NCBI GenBank assembly: GCA_946894095.1
Contig: OX335647.2
Coordinates: 16,138,001-16,202,000 of the forward strand
Direction of reading: 5' to 3'
Source of the DNA: Incurvaria masculella
Taxonomy: Eukaryota; Arthropoda; Insecta; Lepidoptera; Incurvariidae
DNA length: 64,000 nt
The position numbers and the translations under genes were made by a program. Under the pieces are notes generated by a model. The model ran no database searches and was not told where the DNA came from. It saw nothing but the letters and a program-made list of their open reading frames with translations. This document shows, piece by piece, positions 21,225 to 33,217 of this stretch; the first letter of the stretch is position 1, and each line of letters starts with the position of its first letter.

Positions 21225-21470
21225 GGTGGATCAGTGCCTTTCTTTACGAATGTGAGCTACCCCATGGTTCGGAATCCACGTAAAGCTGTTGGTGTAAAGC
21301 GGAAATGAAAAAATGGTTTTCAATTCAGTACAATGTATTAAGCCGTGCTGATAAATAGAAGGACCTGGTACCTAATTCCTAATTAATTTATCGTGTTCGG
21401 CTAATATGACGCTGGGAGTGGTACACGTGTAGTGGTATGAACTATCCATGTCCAGTTTCGTATAAACAAA
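21225..21470 (+). repeat. SINE fragment
   Basis: Diverged copy of the SINE body ('tacgaatgtgagct', 'catggttcggaatccacgtaa', and the end 'gtggtatgaactatccatgtcc'). No tRNA head is preserved. Confidence 0.7.
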
Positions 21471-22789
21471 CCAACCGAATGATTGTCCAATAAGGCTGCT
21501 TTATTTAAGTATCTGGATAAGATAACACTTTTGCTAGAATTGCAAATAGAAGAAGGTTTTGCCTTTCCTCTCTGCGAATCGTCAACTATTGACTAGTTGT
21601 CCGTTGATCAATGCCCCGTAGCTAAAGAATATGTACTTATATTACCCGTAACACGATTTACTTAACATGGTTATACTAGCCAATGCGAATAATTTGATTG
21701 CGTTAAGTTCCTGATCCCTATGGAATGAGAACATAAAAAAAAACATGTATTATTCCAGCTAACGTTCTACCAAAACAGAAAGAGAATTGTTACAGAAATT
21801 GATATTTTATGCATGGATTTTTTTTTAGGTCAGGTCTAAAATATATTATTTTTCAAGTATACGGCTTATATTGATATTAATTAATATTTATTTTAATACC
21901 ATTTCAAAGATCTTAACATTATATACCCATTCAGCGAAGAACATGTTTAACTTTTCCCAATTTCTTTAACGAAACAATAAAAAAAACGGTTTCACGCGTT
22001 ATGCGGGTTGGTCACATTTAGTAATAATGATTTCGAGCTGCTCTAACTAAGCGACGTCGGGCTCGGGCTATCTCGTTTTAATCGCAAAAATTGGTCCAAA
22101 ATGTTTAGGTATGAGCAAGCTCTTAAAAATATCTAAAAAAAAATAACGTTATTATATGTTCTTATTTCATCTTACAATCTCCTGAAATGTCGGTTCGTTC
22201 GAGAGCAAGGTCTCCCATTGCTCATGTCGTGGTTGGAGAATAACCCGACATGTGATGCGTATGCTAATAAGTTAGCATACAAGAACAATGCAGCTAAACA
22301 ATTCCACATTAAAAACGCCATATCCTGAGTTCTCATTACCTAACATTGCTTATATGTACGTGTACATGTATGTACATGTATGCAGAGCAGATACGGGAAC
22401 CAACCTACCTAATAGTTTGATTCATTGATACCTAAACAAAATTCCAGAGGTTTGCGTGAAGAGCCCGCATCCAACATTATTTTGCAAAATTATGATAACG
22501 TCATAATCGTCTACACACGACGAATACAAAAAATCTAACAACGTTTATATCGGGAAAAGTATTTTTACCGAAAAGCACAGAACAAGTAGTAGCCTCGCAG
22601 TTAAATGAAGCTTTTTCCAGAACTTTTTATATTGGTTATTAATTTAAATAATCGGACGTATGTTAATAATAATAATAAGACAAAAGTTAGATACGTTTAA
22701 TTGGCACGAAATAATTTAATAGTAAAAAAAATATTAAAGTTATTGAATGGCGGGACAAGGGACAATTTTGCCCCAAAGGCGGCGTTTTT
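21471..22789. other. intergenic DNA, no gene seen
   Basis: AT-rich. A short run of tandem 'gtacatgtat' occurs at about 22355-22380. Nothing else is identified. Confidence 0.4.
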
Positions 22790-22885
22790 TTTTATTTTTA
22801 TTTTACTAGACATGGATGGCTAATACCACACTTTCTGTCATGGTATTAGCCCAACACACCACATCAAATTCCTCACGATTCGGGG
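22790..22885 (-). repeat. SINE 3'-end fragment
   Basis: T-rich stretch then 'gacatggatggctaataccacac', the complement of the SINE 3' end. Only about 90 bp is left. Confidence 0.65.
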
Positions 22886-23085
22886 AATCGGGGAGCGATC
22901 GGACCAAAGGTTTTGTTCACTTTTCGCCCACTGAAAGTTCTTAGATTATTTTGCATTGAATGTGTTTACTGATTTATAAGTATTCATATTATGTCACGGT
23001 TGCAATAAGTATTCTTTGGTGGTAGTGCCAAAGACGTGATTTATTTTTATAATGTCACGTACATTGTTATTACTGAGTTTCAGTG

Positions 23086-23323
23086 TGTTAGGAGTCAGGA
23101 TATGGATACCTACCTAGTACACGCGATCATTACATAAGTACACGCATAAATAATGTGGCACCTACATGTATGAGAGGGACTGATATACTTATGCGAGCCG
23201 ATGCATTCGCACTCGGCCCGGCAGTAGGACTGGTCGCAGAATTTGTGTAATGAATGTAATATTTTAAAGAAGTAAATAAAGTGTATGAATACATTTCGAG
23301 TTTTGGTGATCGGCATCCTTTCA
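23086..23323 (+). repeat. 5' LTR of the Gypsy element
   Basis: 238 bp, TG...CA ends, preceded by AGTG. It includes an AAATAAAG-type signal near 23274. By eye there are no differences from the 3' LTR at 36247-36484. Confidence 0.93.
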
Positions 23324-24422
23324 AATCAGAAGAAGGGATAAAAGGGAAATGTTTAATTTCCTGACACGCGTCCACAAAACAAGAACGTAAGTTTTTTTTT
23401 CTTTCTTACCTTTATTTAGGTTTTCCATTTAAGCAAGGAGCATGAATGATGCGAGCCCTTTCAGATAATATATCTGCATCAAGGTCCAGTAACGTAAACT
23501 TACCTATGATGAACGAGAATTTTAATGGAACGGTTGAATAGGTACCGGGTGAGATTTCAATTTTATGAGAAGAAGAAGAAAGAAAGGAGAAAAATATAGT
23601 TTATTTTACGCATGTTTACAGTGTTAGATAATCGCTATATTTAGAAATGTGTACTATTACAGTTCACGTTGGAATATATCTAGCAATAGTGTGTAAAAAT
23701 GGGCATGGCATAAGCAAACCGATTTGTTATTATAATTATTATTTGTGTGTATAAATTACAAGTCCTTGTTAAACAGAAGTAATGAACAATATGGCATACT
23801 TTAATAAAATAAAATAATAATTTCTTACGGAAGAAACTGAAATCTGTATTTATATAAATAATGTATGAGGTACGAATGGTGATATACATAATATGATATT
23901 TGTATAAATGTATCATAGCACAATGATCCGGCAGGAATATGGTGTAATGCAGGTCCCAGGCACTACCGGGTGTCCATTCTAATAATAGAAATGTTATTGA
24001 TAATACACCATTGTTTATTGAGCTCGACCTTTTCGTTCAAGTCGCCCGGAGCATGACGTAACGTAGGTACTGCTCGCAATCCGACTTATCGTTCGGTACT
24101 ACATAAATACGTACGTTATCGTTTCATCTTACACACTATTCACGACTCGTTTATGTTTGGTCGCTGGTCAGTGACAACACAGCTGGTGTTTAATATCTAC
24201 ATCCTATGTCACATTATTGTGCCATTTGTATTAGACCTTTCGCACAAGCCTTTGGTGAATGAAACGCTCGATACGGGCCATATGCTTACAACTTAAATGT
24301 GGCATACTTACATTTCATCCAATTTTCTCTTGAATAATTAAGAAATGGTTAATGGTTTGGTTGTATTTCGATCATATATATGTTCTCTATATTCATCCTT
24401 CATCCAACGAAGATTATAGCCC
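23324..24422 (+). other. Gypsy leader region, non-coding
   Basis: Internal sequence between the 5' LTR and the first gag-like frame. No classical tRNA primer-binding complement is obvious directly after the LTR (sequence AATCAGAAGAAG). AT-rich, no other feature. Confidence 0.5.
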
Positions 24423-24786
24423 ATGTTGTTTCGAGTTTCAGTGAACGGTTGTGACGAGATGGGAAGTTTGTTGGGAATGACTGCCCGAGAGTATCGTCGG
24501 ATCGTCATCCAAACGTCTGGAGACGAAGACGACCCGAGGGTGGCGCCGCCGCCGGAAAGCGTCTCGAGCGACGAGAGTGAACAACGTCTACGTCAGCGAG
24601 CTATGGTATCGCGGAGAGCATGGCGCTCTTCTCTTAGAGGGTACCGTTTGGCTGATGACGGGAAGGAGCGTCAGCCAAGCGGTTCGAAGGCTTATCATAT
24701 CACTGGGGAGTCAAGAAGACTACCGGGTGGTAAGGGAGCGAAGCGAGGTTTAGACCGACTAGAAAGAGAGGCGGATGGTCCCGGCG
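24423..24786 (+). pseudogene. Gypsy gag N-terminal part, interrupted by Transib
   Basis: Open frame of charged Arg/Ser/Glu-rich residues beginning MLFRVSVNGCDEMGS. It runs straight into the Transib end at 24787, with the target duplication CGGCG at 24782-24786. The continuation lies beyond 28773. Identification as gag rests on its position inside the LTR element and its charged composition, not on a domain. Confidence 0.55.
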
Positions 24787-25360
24787 CACGGTGGGCTGGG
24801 AATCCGGTTTCATAGTATTACGATTTTTGGAAAATCAACTTGGTTTCATTAAAAAAGTAAGTATGCAGAAATGTTGGGCATGTTTCTAGATGTTCTGTAA
24901 AGAAGTTTGGTTCTATTCAATCAACCCATTATTTTTTTATTGGACTTGAAAACTTTTCAATGTATGGAACGGAATATTGTTTTTCGTTTTTCTCGAAAGT
25001 CTTAAAAAGTGTCGAGACCAGATTAGCAAGGTGAGTAAACTGAACATATAAAGAATCTTTTTAAGAAAAAAAATCCACCGGACAGTACCGGGACACGGAG
25101 TTATAGTGAGTTAAACTTTGACATATTTCATATTTTTTTAAACAATTAATGTACGTCGATTAGTGTTTCTTACACTTAGATAGTCTTGTTTAAACATGTT
25201 TTGGGATCCATATAAGGGTTTTAACAGGAGCGTACATGCACAAAATAGTTACAATGTCACTTCGATTTCTAATTAAATTAAAATAAAAACGAATTACGCA
25301 TGTTTTAAAGCTATGTGATGTCAAAAATCCGTCAATGTCAATATATCTGCAGATAACAAC
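24787..25360 (+). repeat. left long inverted repeat of the Transib
   Basis: 24787-25131 matches the right arm base for base by eye. From 25132 to about 25360 similarity drops sharply, with indels, but is still recognisable (e.g. 'gtcgattagtg', 'cttgtttaaa'). Confidence 0.88.
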
Positions 25361-25848
25361 ATAAATAATGTTTTTGCGTTCGTTTATCGTTTAAATTTGA
25401 TAAATATTTTCAAAAACAAATTTCAATTACAAAAAAAACGTTACGAACTGTCAACTCTATAAGGAAATAGTAATGTTATATAAATACTTTCAAAAGTAAA
25501 GATATCATCAAACGCCAATGTTAAAGCCTTAGAAAAGTAATGTCAAATCTCCTAATTCCGGATGTTAACTGCGGATTAGGTATAATTCACATGACAACAA
25601 GGTGATTAGCGCGCTTCTATTTTTCCGTTATTCTAACTGCAAACATGGACTTTGCTCTAGGACATATCTTTGTCGCTCTCTAGTAAATAACTAGTTTTAT
25701 TTATAAACGTGTTGTCCTTTGAGGTATTTTTTAAAATTTAATTTAGTGCTTTCTGACAGTCGCGCGCAACACACGTTTTGCGCTATTACCAAGTGCTTTT
25801 CCCAATTCTATTATCAATTACGTATTATGATTAGAGTCTATTTTAATC

Positions 25849-27545
25849 ATGGAAGGGCTTAAAACGAATCTTGATGTTTTCCTGTTCTTGAAGGACAATA
25901 ATGCTTTCTTGAAACCAAATATACTTTTTGATAAAGTTGTAAATCTTCTCGATTTAAGTGAAATCGATTGTCAATGCTTTCAGTTATTCATCAAAACGGT
26001 TGTGTCTAATCATTCTAAAAGGTGGAAACAGGCTTATCAATCGTTCAAAACTTTCAAGTCAACAAATGAAGACTGGTTGGAATCTCAAATATCCTGGCCG
26101 GAATATGTTCGTACGTCGATTTCGTCAATATATGGTGACAACGAGAAATCCTTGGAAGGGGTTTCAGAAGAGCTACCAGCAATGACTGCTACATCGAGTA
26201 GCACTACTTCCTCGAGCTTTATGCAGAAGGTTAGTCCACGGAAACCTTTCCGATCCTTGCATTATCAGCAAAAAAGACGTAGAACGGAGACTATTTGTTC
26301 GAATTACGATTTTGAAGAGCTTGCATTTGCCGCAATTTCGAAAGGAAAGGGCACTGAGCAAGATGATATTTGGTTACATTTTACAATATCTTCTCGCTAA
26401 TCCTGAAGCAGCACGTACAATAAAGGAATCCATAATAAATAAAAACAAAACTCAATATTCCGCAGAAAATGCCCTCAGCATGTTTAGTGCTCTGAAGTTA
26501 TCAATGATGCAATATTGCTCTTTGAGAAACTGTGCTCAGGAGAATGGGCATAATTTATATCCTTCCTACTATCAAATACAGAGAGCCAAAATATAATGCT
26601 ATCCTACTACAGAGAATATACAGGTTAACGATGTGCAAGCAAAAATTCAATTGCAAGCGCTTCTGGATCTGACCGTTAGGAGGCTTGAAAAAGTTGTTAC
26701 CCATAAAATGAATAATTTGGAACATTTACAGAATCGAGAGGTCGCTACAGACATCTATAAGTATGGACTATCCTCTTTGCATGCCTGGATAAGGTGTATG
26801 GAGTGTTTACTTCATATAGCCTATAGGCTTGACTTCAAAAAATGGCAAATTAAAGGCGCTGACAAAGTAATTGCACAAGCTAAGAAAAAACAAATACAAT
26901 ACTCTTTTCGACATGAGTTAGGGTTGCTTGTCGATGTCGTGAAACAAGGTGCTGGTACCACAAACGACGGGAACACCGCCAGGCAGTTTTTCGAGGATCC
27001 AGAAAAGACAGCTGCCATAACAGGAATCGATAAAACATTAATCGAGCGTTTTGCCGTCATTCTGAGAGTTATTGTAAGTGGCGAGCAAGTTAATGTTGAG
27101 GCATTTTCTCGTTACTCTCAAGAGACGGCAAAACTATACGTTGATTTATACAGTTGGTATTATATGCCAGCCAGTGTGCACAAACTGCTTTCCCATGGTG
27201 CTGCCATAATACAGCACCATAATCTTGTACCGATTGGGAAGTTATCCGAAGAAGCATCGGAAGCTAGAAATAAAGATTTTTAAAAATGCAGAGAGCATCA
27301 TGCACGCAAATTCAATAGAACTGCAGGTACATACTTAATAACTTTTTGTATCTTCAGATCCGTTTTTGGCTAGTGTGCAACCTAAAGTTAGTGAGAAAAG
27401 GAGGCAAATTATGTCACATGATATGCTATCCTTATTAATATTGCCACTAACTGAAGAAAAACAAAGTTCTGTTTTCATCGACGTCAACATTTTATCTGAA
27501 TCAGAGCTGTACAGTTCTTCCGATTTAGACTCTCCCTCTGACTAA
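25849..27545 (+). pseudogene. Transib (RAG1-core-like) transposase, internally deleted and broken
   Basis: Starts at ATG 25849. The N-terminal frame runs to about 26370 (basic RKPFRSLH...QKRRR region, then EELAFAAI). It then shifts to the next frame, with a TAA at 26594-26596, and continues through FGLSSLHAWIR-like (KYGLSSLHAWIR), TNDGNTARQFFEDPEKTAAI and GKLSEEASEARNKDF. The last contains the glutamate corresponding to RAG1 E962. A TAA at 27281-27283, a one-base loss near 27353 and a C-terminal piece SSDPFLASVQPKV ending at 27545 follow. Between QNREV and YKYGLSSL (about 26740-26760) the protein jumps over the portion that in Transib/RAG1 carries the two catalytic aspartates and a zinc motif. 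It cannot make an active transposase. Confidence 0.85.
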
Positions 27546-28214
27546 GATAGGTTTTCCTTAGTGACTGACTCGTTTTTCAGGAGCGTCCTGTTTTCCTGCC
27601 ACGCACTCTTGGCGAAATCCTAATCCTATCTTCATCCTTTTCCTATGGGGAGGAAGTAGTAAGCCTTCCCGAAGAGCATTCGTCCATAGCTCGGGCCCTC
27701 TCCGTGAGTAGCAACAAAACACCACTGAATTGTTGTGAAACTAATTACTGCGCACTTTTAGTTAATGTATTTTGGTTTCTGATTCAAAGAAGCTTAAGTA
27801 GCATATGGATTATTAAAACGTTGCACTAATACTTAAGTAACTACAGGATCACGCTTTTCAACTTGTTTTAAAGATAATTATACATAATCCGCTCGTTACT
27901 CTTGGAACTAGTTAAAATATTTTATCTTGGTTCTTAACCCTTGTGTATTCGTTTTTTTTCTTTTTCATGTTTTTAAAATTTTCATTTGTTAATGTTATCA
28001 AATAAATTAATATCCACGTTAAAATATTGGTTTGATGTTCGACTTTATCCTTTGAATGTTTAAATGTACAAAACACTGCGATTCCTTATAGGGTTGATAG
28101 TTAGTAAATATATGCCTGAAACGGATCCTTAAACGCCTGAAAGACTTCTTGATAAAAAGTATTTATAAAATTTAAAAGATAACACAATCCAGTAACCGTA
28201 AAAAAAGATATTTA
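27546..28214 (+). other. Transib 3' non-coding interior
   Basis: AT-rich spacer between the transposase relic and the right inverted arm. No further frame is supported. The inner left counterpart is 25361-25848. Confidence 0.55.
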
Positions 28215-28768
28215 TTTGTATCTGGAGAAATATTGACGGATTTCTTAAAAACATGCGTAATTAGTTTTATTTTATTTCGAAATTAAAATGACACTTAACT
28301 GTTTTGTGCACTTACGCCTTAATAACATACATATACGCATATAAAATCTTTAGATGTATCCCAAAACATTTAAACAAGACGATTAAAATCACTAATCGAC
28401 ATACGTTACTTGTTTCAAAATTTATGAAATATGTCAAAGTTTAACTCACTATAACTCCGTGTCCCGGTACTGTCCGGTGGATTTTTTTTCTTAAAAAGAT
28501 TCTTTATATGTTCAGTTTACTCACCTTGCTAATCTGGTCTCGACACTTTTTAAGACTTTCGAGAAAAACGAAAAACAATATTCCGTTCCATACATTGAAA
28601 AGTTTTCAAGTCCAATAAAAAAATAATGGGTTGATTGAATAGAACCAAACTTCTTTACAGAACATCTAGAAACATGCCCAACATTTCTGCATACTTACTT
28701 TTTTAATGAAACCAAGTTGATTTTCCAAAAATCGTAATACTATGAAACCGGATTCCCAGCCCACCGTG
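28215..28768 (-). repeat. right long inverted repeat of the Transib
   Basis: Inverted counterpart of 24787-25360, ending CCCACCGTG at 28768 and followed by CGGCG. The outer 345 bp look identical to the left arm. Confidence 0.88.
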
Positions 28769-28773
28769 CGGCG

Positions 28774-29298
28774 CCGTTACGCGAGTCATTCGCAGGGTGA
28801 CATTGAGCATCGGAAGAATGGCGGGCAGCGTTCGGTAAGCCGGCGACTAGAGAGAGAGAGGCGGATGGTCCTGGCAAGAGAATCCGTTACGCGAGTCATT
28901 CGCAGGGTGACATTGAGCATCGGAAGAATGGCGGGCAGCGTTCGGTAAGCCGGCGACTAGAGAGAGAGAGGCGGATGGTCCTGGCAAGAGAATCCGTTAC
29001 GCGAGTCATTCGCAGGGTGACATTGAGCATCGGAAGAATGGCGGGCAGCGTTCGGTAAGCCGGCGACTAGAGAGAGAGAGGCGGATGGTCCTGGCAAGAG
29101 AATCCGTTACGCGAGTCATTCGCAGGGTGACATTGAGCATCGGAAGAATGGCGGGCAGCGTTCGGTAAGCCGGCGACTAGAGAGAGAGAGGCGGATGGTC
29201 CTGGCAAGAGAATCCGTTACGCGAGTCATTCGCAGGGTGACATTGAGCATCGGAAGAATGGCGGGCAGCGTTCGGAAAGCCGGCGACTAGAGAGAGAG
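28774..29298 (+). repeat. 110-bp minisatellite, about 4.8 units
   Basis: Units begin CCGTTACGCGAGTCATTC at 28774, 28884, 28994, 29104 and 29214; the last stops matching at about 29298. Units are nearly identical (one T/A change near 29276). The left flank of the Transib (24755-24780) carries a diverged piece of the same unit (ACTAGAAAGAGAGGCGGATG). The array lies in gag, and 110 is not a multiple of three, so each added unit shifts the reading frame. Confidence 0.9.
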
Positions 29299-29800
29299 AA
29301 GAACATCGTGACGCGAGGATGAGAAGCAACGACGATGGATCTATCCAGGATGACCACGGAGAACGACGCCGGAGCCGCCCTCGGTCGAGTCGACGTCGTC
29401 AGATTGGGCAAGAACGAGCAGTGAGGAGCCGTTTTCCAAGTGAATCTTCTCCGGCGCCGTCAACTTCTAGTGCGGACTCTAAGATAGTCGTTAGGACGAT
29501 ACTACTTTGCTGAGCCAATTCTTTAGCGTGCTCAAAGGTGTCAAGGGCAACAAACTAACCTCAGTTAATAATGTCATACCAGAGTTAGATCCTTCATCCA
29601 AAGCTCAGACGATTGTAACATGGATTGCTAAAGTTGAAGAATGTAGGGAAATATACTCGTGGGACGAAAAAGAGACAATCCACTACGCTGTTCCAAAGTT
29701 ATGCGGCCTAGCCAAGACATGGTACCAGGGTCTACCGTCCCTTTTGTATACCTCGTTGGGCAGAGTGGCAGGTCAAATTAACCGAATCCTTCCCATGTAA
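29299..29800 (+). pseudogene. Gypsy gag (matrix/capsid-like) part
   Basis: An Arg/Ser-rich frame to 29513 followed in another frame by 29507-29800, whose residues (ELDPSSKAQTIVTWIAKVEE, YSWDEKETIHYAVPKLCG, KTWYQGL) have the Trp/Leu pattern of retrotransposon capsid ('W...+E.......W.....' then 'L.G.A..W'). It ends at a stop, and downstream capsid sequence to 30068 is broken. Confidence 0.7.
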
Positions 29801-30068
29801 AGAAGACTACGCTGAATTGTTAACTGAGATGCTAGCAATAACGGTGCGCTATGGTGCAACCCTGAATACGTATTTTTAGGCAAACAAATAGTCTCTTAAA
29901 TCTCTTGGTGCGCAGGCGGTCGATTGTATGTTAGATAGATGACAGGGCAATCAAATTAGGAGCGCAAGTTGTATAATTTAGCGAGCCCGAACAGGTTCTC
30001 AACTATTTAAAAACAATTCAAATAGGACAGACGAAAAGCAACAACATTCAAAAACTCAACATAACACG

Positions 30069-30314
30069 ATGATCACTCATTTTAATCAGCCAATTGATAA
30101 ATATCCGGAGCGACGCAAGCAACCACTAGTTTGCTTTAATTGTAACGAAGAAGGGCATGCTAGATTTAAGTGTCGAAAACCCATCACTAAATGCACTCTT
30201 TGTAACAAATTTGAGCATTTGGCTAAGGATTGTAAACTAACAACTTCATCAATTAAAAGGCAACCGGAATCTAACATGAAAGACGAAAAGTACGTGATGG
30301 AACTAAGTGTGTGA
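30069..30314 (+). pseudogene. Gypsy nucleocapsid with two CCHC zinc knuckles
   Basis: CFNCNEEGHARFKC and CTLCNKFEHLAKDC, both C-x2-C-x4-H-x4-C, encoded at about 30132-30233. These bind RNA in retroelement Gag. The local frame is open but its connections up- and downstream are broken. Confidence 0.85.
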
Positions 30315-30319
30315 ATGTT

Positions 30320-30597
30320 CCCTACTAGCGATAAATATGTGTTGTCAATAACAGTTAACGGTACTCCGATGACTTGTCATGTAGATTTGGGGAGCGAATG
30401 TACTCTCATACGCCATACCGAAGCCCAGGCTTAACATTTGTTGATCACATTAATCTTCCGGCAATGAGGGGTTTTGCGGGCACTAGACCCTTGGGAAAAA
30501 TAACTGCACTAATCGGAGTTCAAGGGATTGAAGAAAATACTGACTTATTCGTTGTTGATGACTTCATCATTAACCGTCCCGTTCTTTTAGGGCACTC
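30320..30597 (+). pseudogene. Gypsy protease domain, split by the LINE
   Basis: Translation gives VNGTPMTCHVDLGSECTLIR, an aspartic protease active-site region with DLG where D-S/T-G is normal, then a frameshift, then LPAMRGFAGTRPLG and NRPVLLGHS. The LINE inserted directly after GHS; on its far side (33316 onward) the Gypsy frame resumes as SFTEKPN-type sequence. Confidence 0.7.
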
Positions 30598-33217
30598 CGT
30601 CCGTGTGAATCTTACCCACGTGGTGAGAATTTATGCTGGCCTGTATCGCTCTCCCAACCTCGGTGTCAACGAAACCTCTGCACTCTTCGAGTACCTCAGC
30701 AGAGCGACGGACAAACTGCTCGAAGAGCTTCCTACGGCCGAAATCGTGATGGTTGGCGACTTCAACGCCAAACATAAGGAGTGGCTTGGCTCCACCGTCA
30801 CCGATCACCCCGGTAGGGAAGCTTACAACTTGGCCATAGCTCATGGATTGTCGCAGTTGGTTTCGGGGTATACCCGCATTCCCGACAATCCTGCGCATAA
30901 GCCTAGCTTGCTGGACCTTGTGCTGACCTCTGAACCGGCAGGATATAAGGTAAATGTGAAAGCGCCACTTGGAGGCTCTGATCACTGCCTGGTATCCTGT
31001 ACAGTGCCATCGGTGTCTCTCGCGACTGGACGTGAGCCCAGTACACGCAAAGTATGGCACTACAAGTCAGCACGATGGGAAGAATTCCGTTCTTTCCTTG
31101 GAACCTTCCCTTGGCAGGAGGTCTGCTTTGCCACTTCGGACCCATCGAGGTGCGCCGAGTCTATTGCGGAGCTGTTACAACAGGGTATGGATTACTTTAT
31201 TCCATCCTCTGTTGTACCAGTGGGTGGCAATAACAAGCCCTGGTTCAATCGCCAATGTCGTCTCGCGGTTGAAGCCAAAAACCAGGCCTATAGACAATGG
31301 CTGCTGGACCGAACCGTTGTGGCAAGGCGTGCCCTCAATACCTCCTCCAAGTCTTGCAAGCGAACGCTGACTATGACCAAGTTTAAGCACGACCATAAAA
31401 TTGGCGAGAGACTAGTGCGCTGCCCGTCAGGCAGCCGTGCATTCTGGTCTCTCGCCAATTCGATCCGTCGTAACTTCTGCCGCTCTGCTACACCTCCCCT
31501 GGAACGATCTGATGGATCACTCGCTATCCTCGCGAAGGAGAAGGCGAATATTTTTGCTCGTCTTTTCGCGTCTAACTCAACGTTGGATGACCAGGGTGCA
31601 GCCCCTCCCTCGATATCACACTGTGGGTTTTCGATGAAGGAGCCGAGGATGCACCCTAGACTGGTATTCAAATGTTTGAGGACGTTAGACACTTCGAAGA
31701 GTAGTGGTCCTGACGGCATTCCAGGCATTGTGCTCAAGAAGTGTGCCCCTGAGCTGACACCGATAATCACCCGTCTCTTCCGTCTCTCCTTTACCCGGGG
31801 TATCGTTCCCTCTTGCTGGAAGAGAGCCTCAGTCCAACCGGTACCAAAAAAGGGCGATCCAGCGAGCCCCTCCAACTATCGACCCATCGCGATAACTTCT
31901 CTTCTGTGTAAAGTTATGGAGCGCCTTATCAACTCTCAGCTCCTAGCGTACTTAGAAGCGAATAAACTCCTGGATGACAAGCAGTACGGTTTCCGAAAAG
32001 CGCGGTCAACCGGAGATCTTCTAACGTACGTTACGCATATATGGGCCGAAAGACTGGACAACTTTGGGGAGTCGCTGGCAGTGGCATTGGACATCTCCAA
32101 AGCCTTTGACCGTGTTTGGCACCGGGGCCTACTAGGCAAGCTCCCGTCCTTCGGCATTCCCCCCAAGCTTTGCTCATGGATCGCCAGCTTCCTGTCGGGC
32201 CGCTCCTTGTACGTTGCCATCGATGGTGCGAATTCGGACGACTTCCCGATTGGGGCTGGTGTACCACAGGGCTCGGTGCTGTCACCAACGCTATTTTTAA
32301 TCTTCATTAACGATTTACTGTCCCTCGGCATGATACACAGTTACGCTGATGACAGCACCGAGCATGAGGGGTATGTCAGGGATTGGAGGAGCAGAGATGC
32401 ACAGCCCATCGAGGCGCAACGTTCTGTGGTAAATAAGGTAGATGCTGTTCTCGATAAAGTAGCCAACTGGGGCCAGGAGAACCTTGTCGCCTTCAACGTT
32501 CGCAAGACCCAATGCTGTGTTTTCTCTGCCAAGGTAGAACCCTTTCCGCTCCTCTCAAGTTTCCAAGGCAACGTAGTACCTGTCTCGGATCACCTGGACC
32601 TACTGGGCTGCAACATCTCCAAAGACGTGGGTTTTCGGCGTTTCATTGAAGCCAAGGCCAAAATTGCATCGCAGAAACTGGGGATCCTATACCGTTGCAG
32701 AAGGTTCTTTTCACCGGTACAACTACTTCTTCTTTATAAATCACAGATAAGGCCGGTGATAGAATACTGTAGCCATATATGGGAAGGCAGTCCCCAGTAC
32801 CTGTTGGCGTCCTTGGACTCAATTCAGCGCCGAGCGGTCCGTCTAGTTGGGGACCCACAAATCACCGCTGGCTTGGAGTCACTGAGCCACAGACGGTTTG
32901 TGGGGTCGCTCAGTCTGTTCTACAGGTACTACCATGGACGTTGCTCTGTGGAACTTGCATCCCTCATTCCTCCCCATCCTACCTATATCCGGAGCACCCG
33001 CCGCAGAGAATCAGAGCACCCCCTTGTGGTTGACATTAGGCTTTTGAGAACGAACCGTTTCTCAAACTCTTTTCTCTGCCGCACCGCCAGGATATGGAAC
33101 TGTCTACCGGCGGATGCCTTTCCTCATACCTATAACCTGGGAGTCTTCAAACGTAATTTGAATAAGCTCGATAGCCCAGCCATAGTCCGCAAATCCGCTG
33201 GCATGGCGCCTCGCTGA
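30598..33217 (+). CDS. LINE ORF2: endonuclease (partial) and reverse transcriptase
   Basis: About 872 residues remain open to TGA at 33217. Endonuclease landmarks are VMVGDFNAKHKEW (30749 onward) and the GGSDHCLVSC block. Reverse transcriptase landmarks in order: SSGPDGIPG, PVPKKGDP, NYRPIAITS, LDISKAFDRVWH, GAGVPQGSVLSPTLF and the catalytic SYADDS at about 32338-32357. The C-terminal part has the jockey-type ARIWNCLPADAFP block. The start codon and first part of the endonuclease were lost by 5' truncation. The frame happens to run on from Gypsy protease sequence upstream (open from 30374), but that fusion is a by-product of the insertion. It would nick target DNA and reverse-transcribe its RNA if complete; here it has no promoter. 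Confidence 0.88.

Larger units (their letters stand above)
24787..28768 (+). mobile_element. Transib DNA transposon inside Gypsy
   Basis: 3982 bp. Ends are perfect inverted repeats starting CACGGTGGGCTGGGAATCC. The terminal CACGGTG resembles the V(D)J heptamer CACAGTG, as known for Transib. The 5-bp target duplication CGGCG flanks both sides (24782-24786, 28769-28773) and fits the GC-rich Transib target. The internal pseudogene is RAG1-core/Transib-like. Inverted arms are about 570 bp long, the outer 345 bp reading as identical. Confidence 0.92.

Noticed and set aside
23110..23375. Minus-strand frames also found at 36271-36528
   Set aside because: They fall inside the two LTRs and are identical because the LTRs are; no protein features.
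24423..24815. A host gene encoding a 130-residue Arg/Ser-rich protein
   Set aside because: It lies inside the LTR element and its last residues are Transib terminal sequence, so it is a truncated gag.
28774..29298. Regularly spaced repeats that might be taken for a CRISPR-like array
   Set aside because: The whole 110-bp unit is repeated with no unique spacers. It is a minisatellite in a eukaryotic retroelement.
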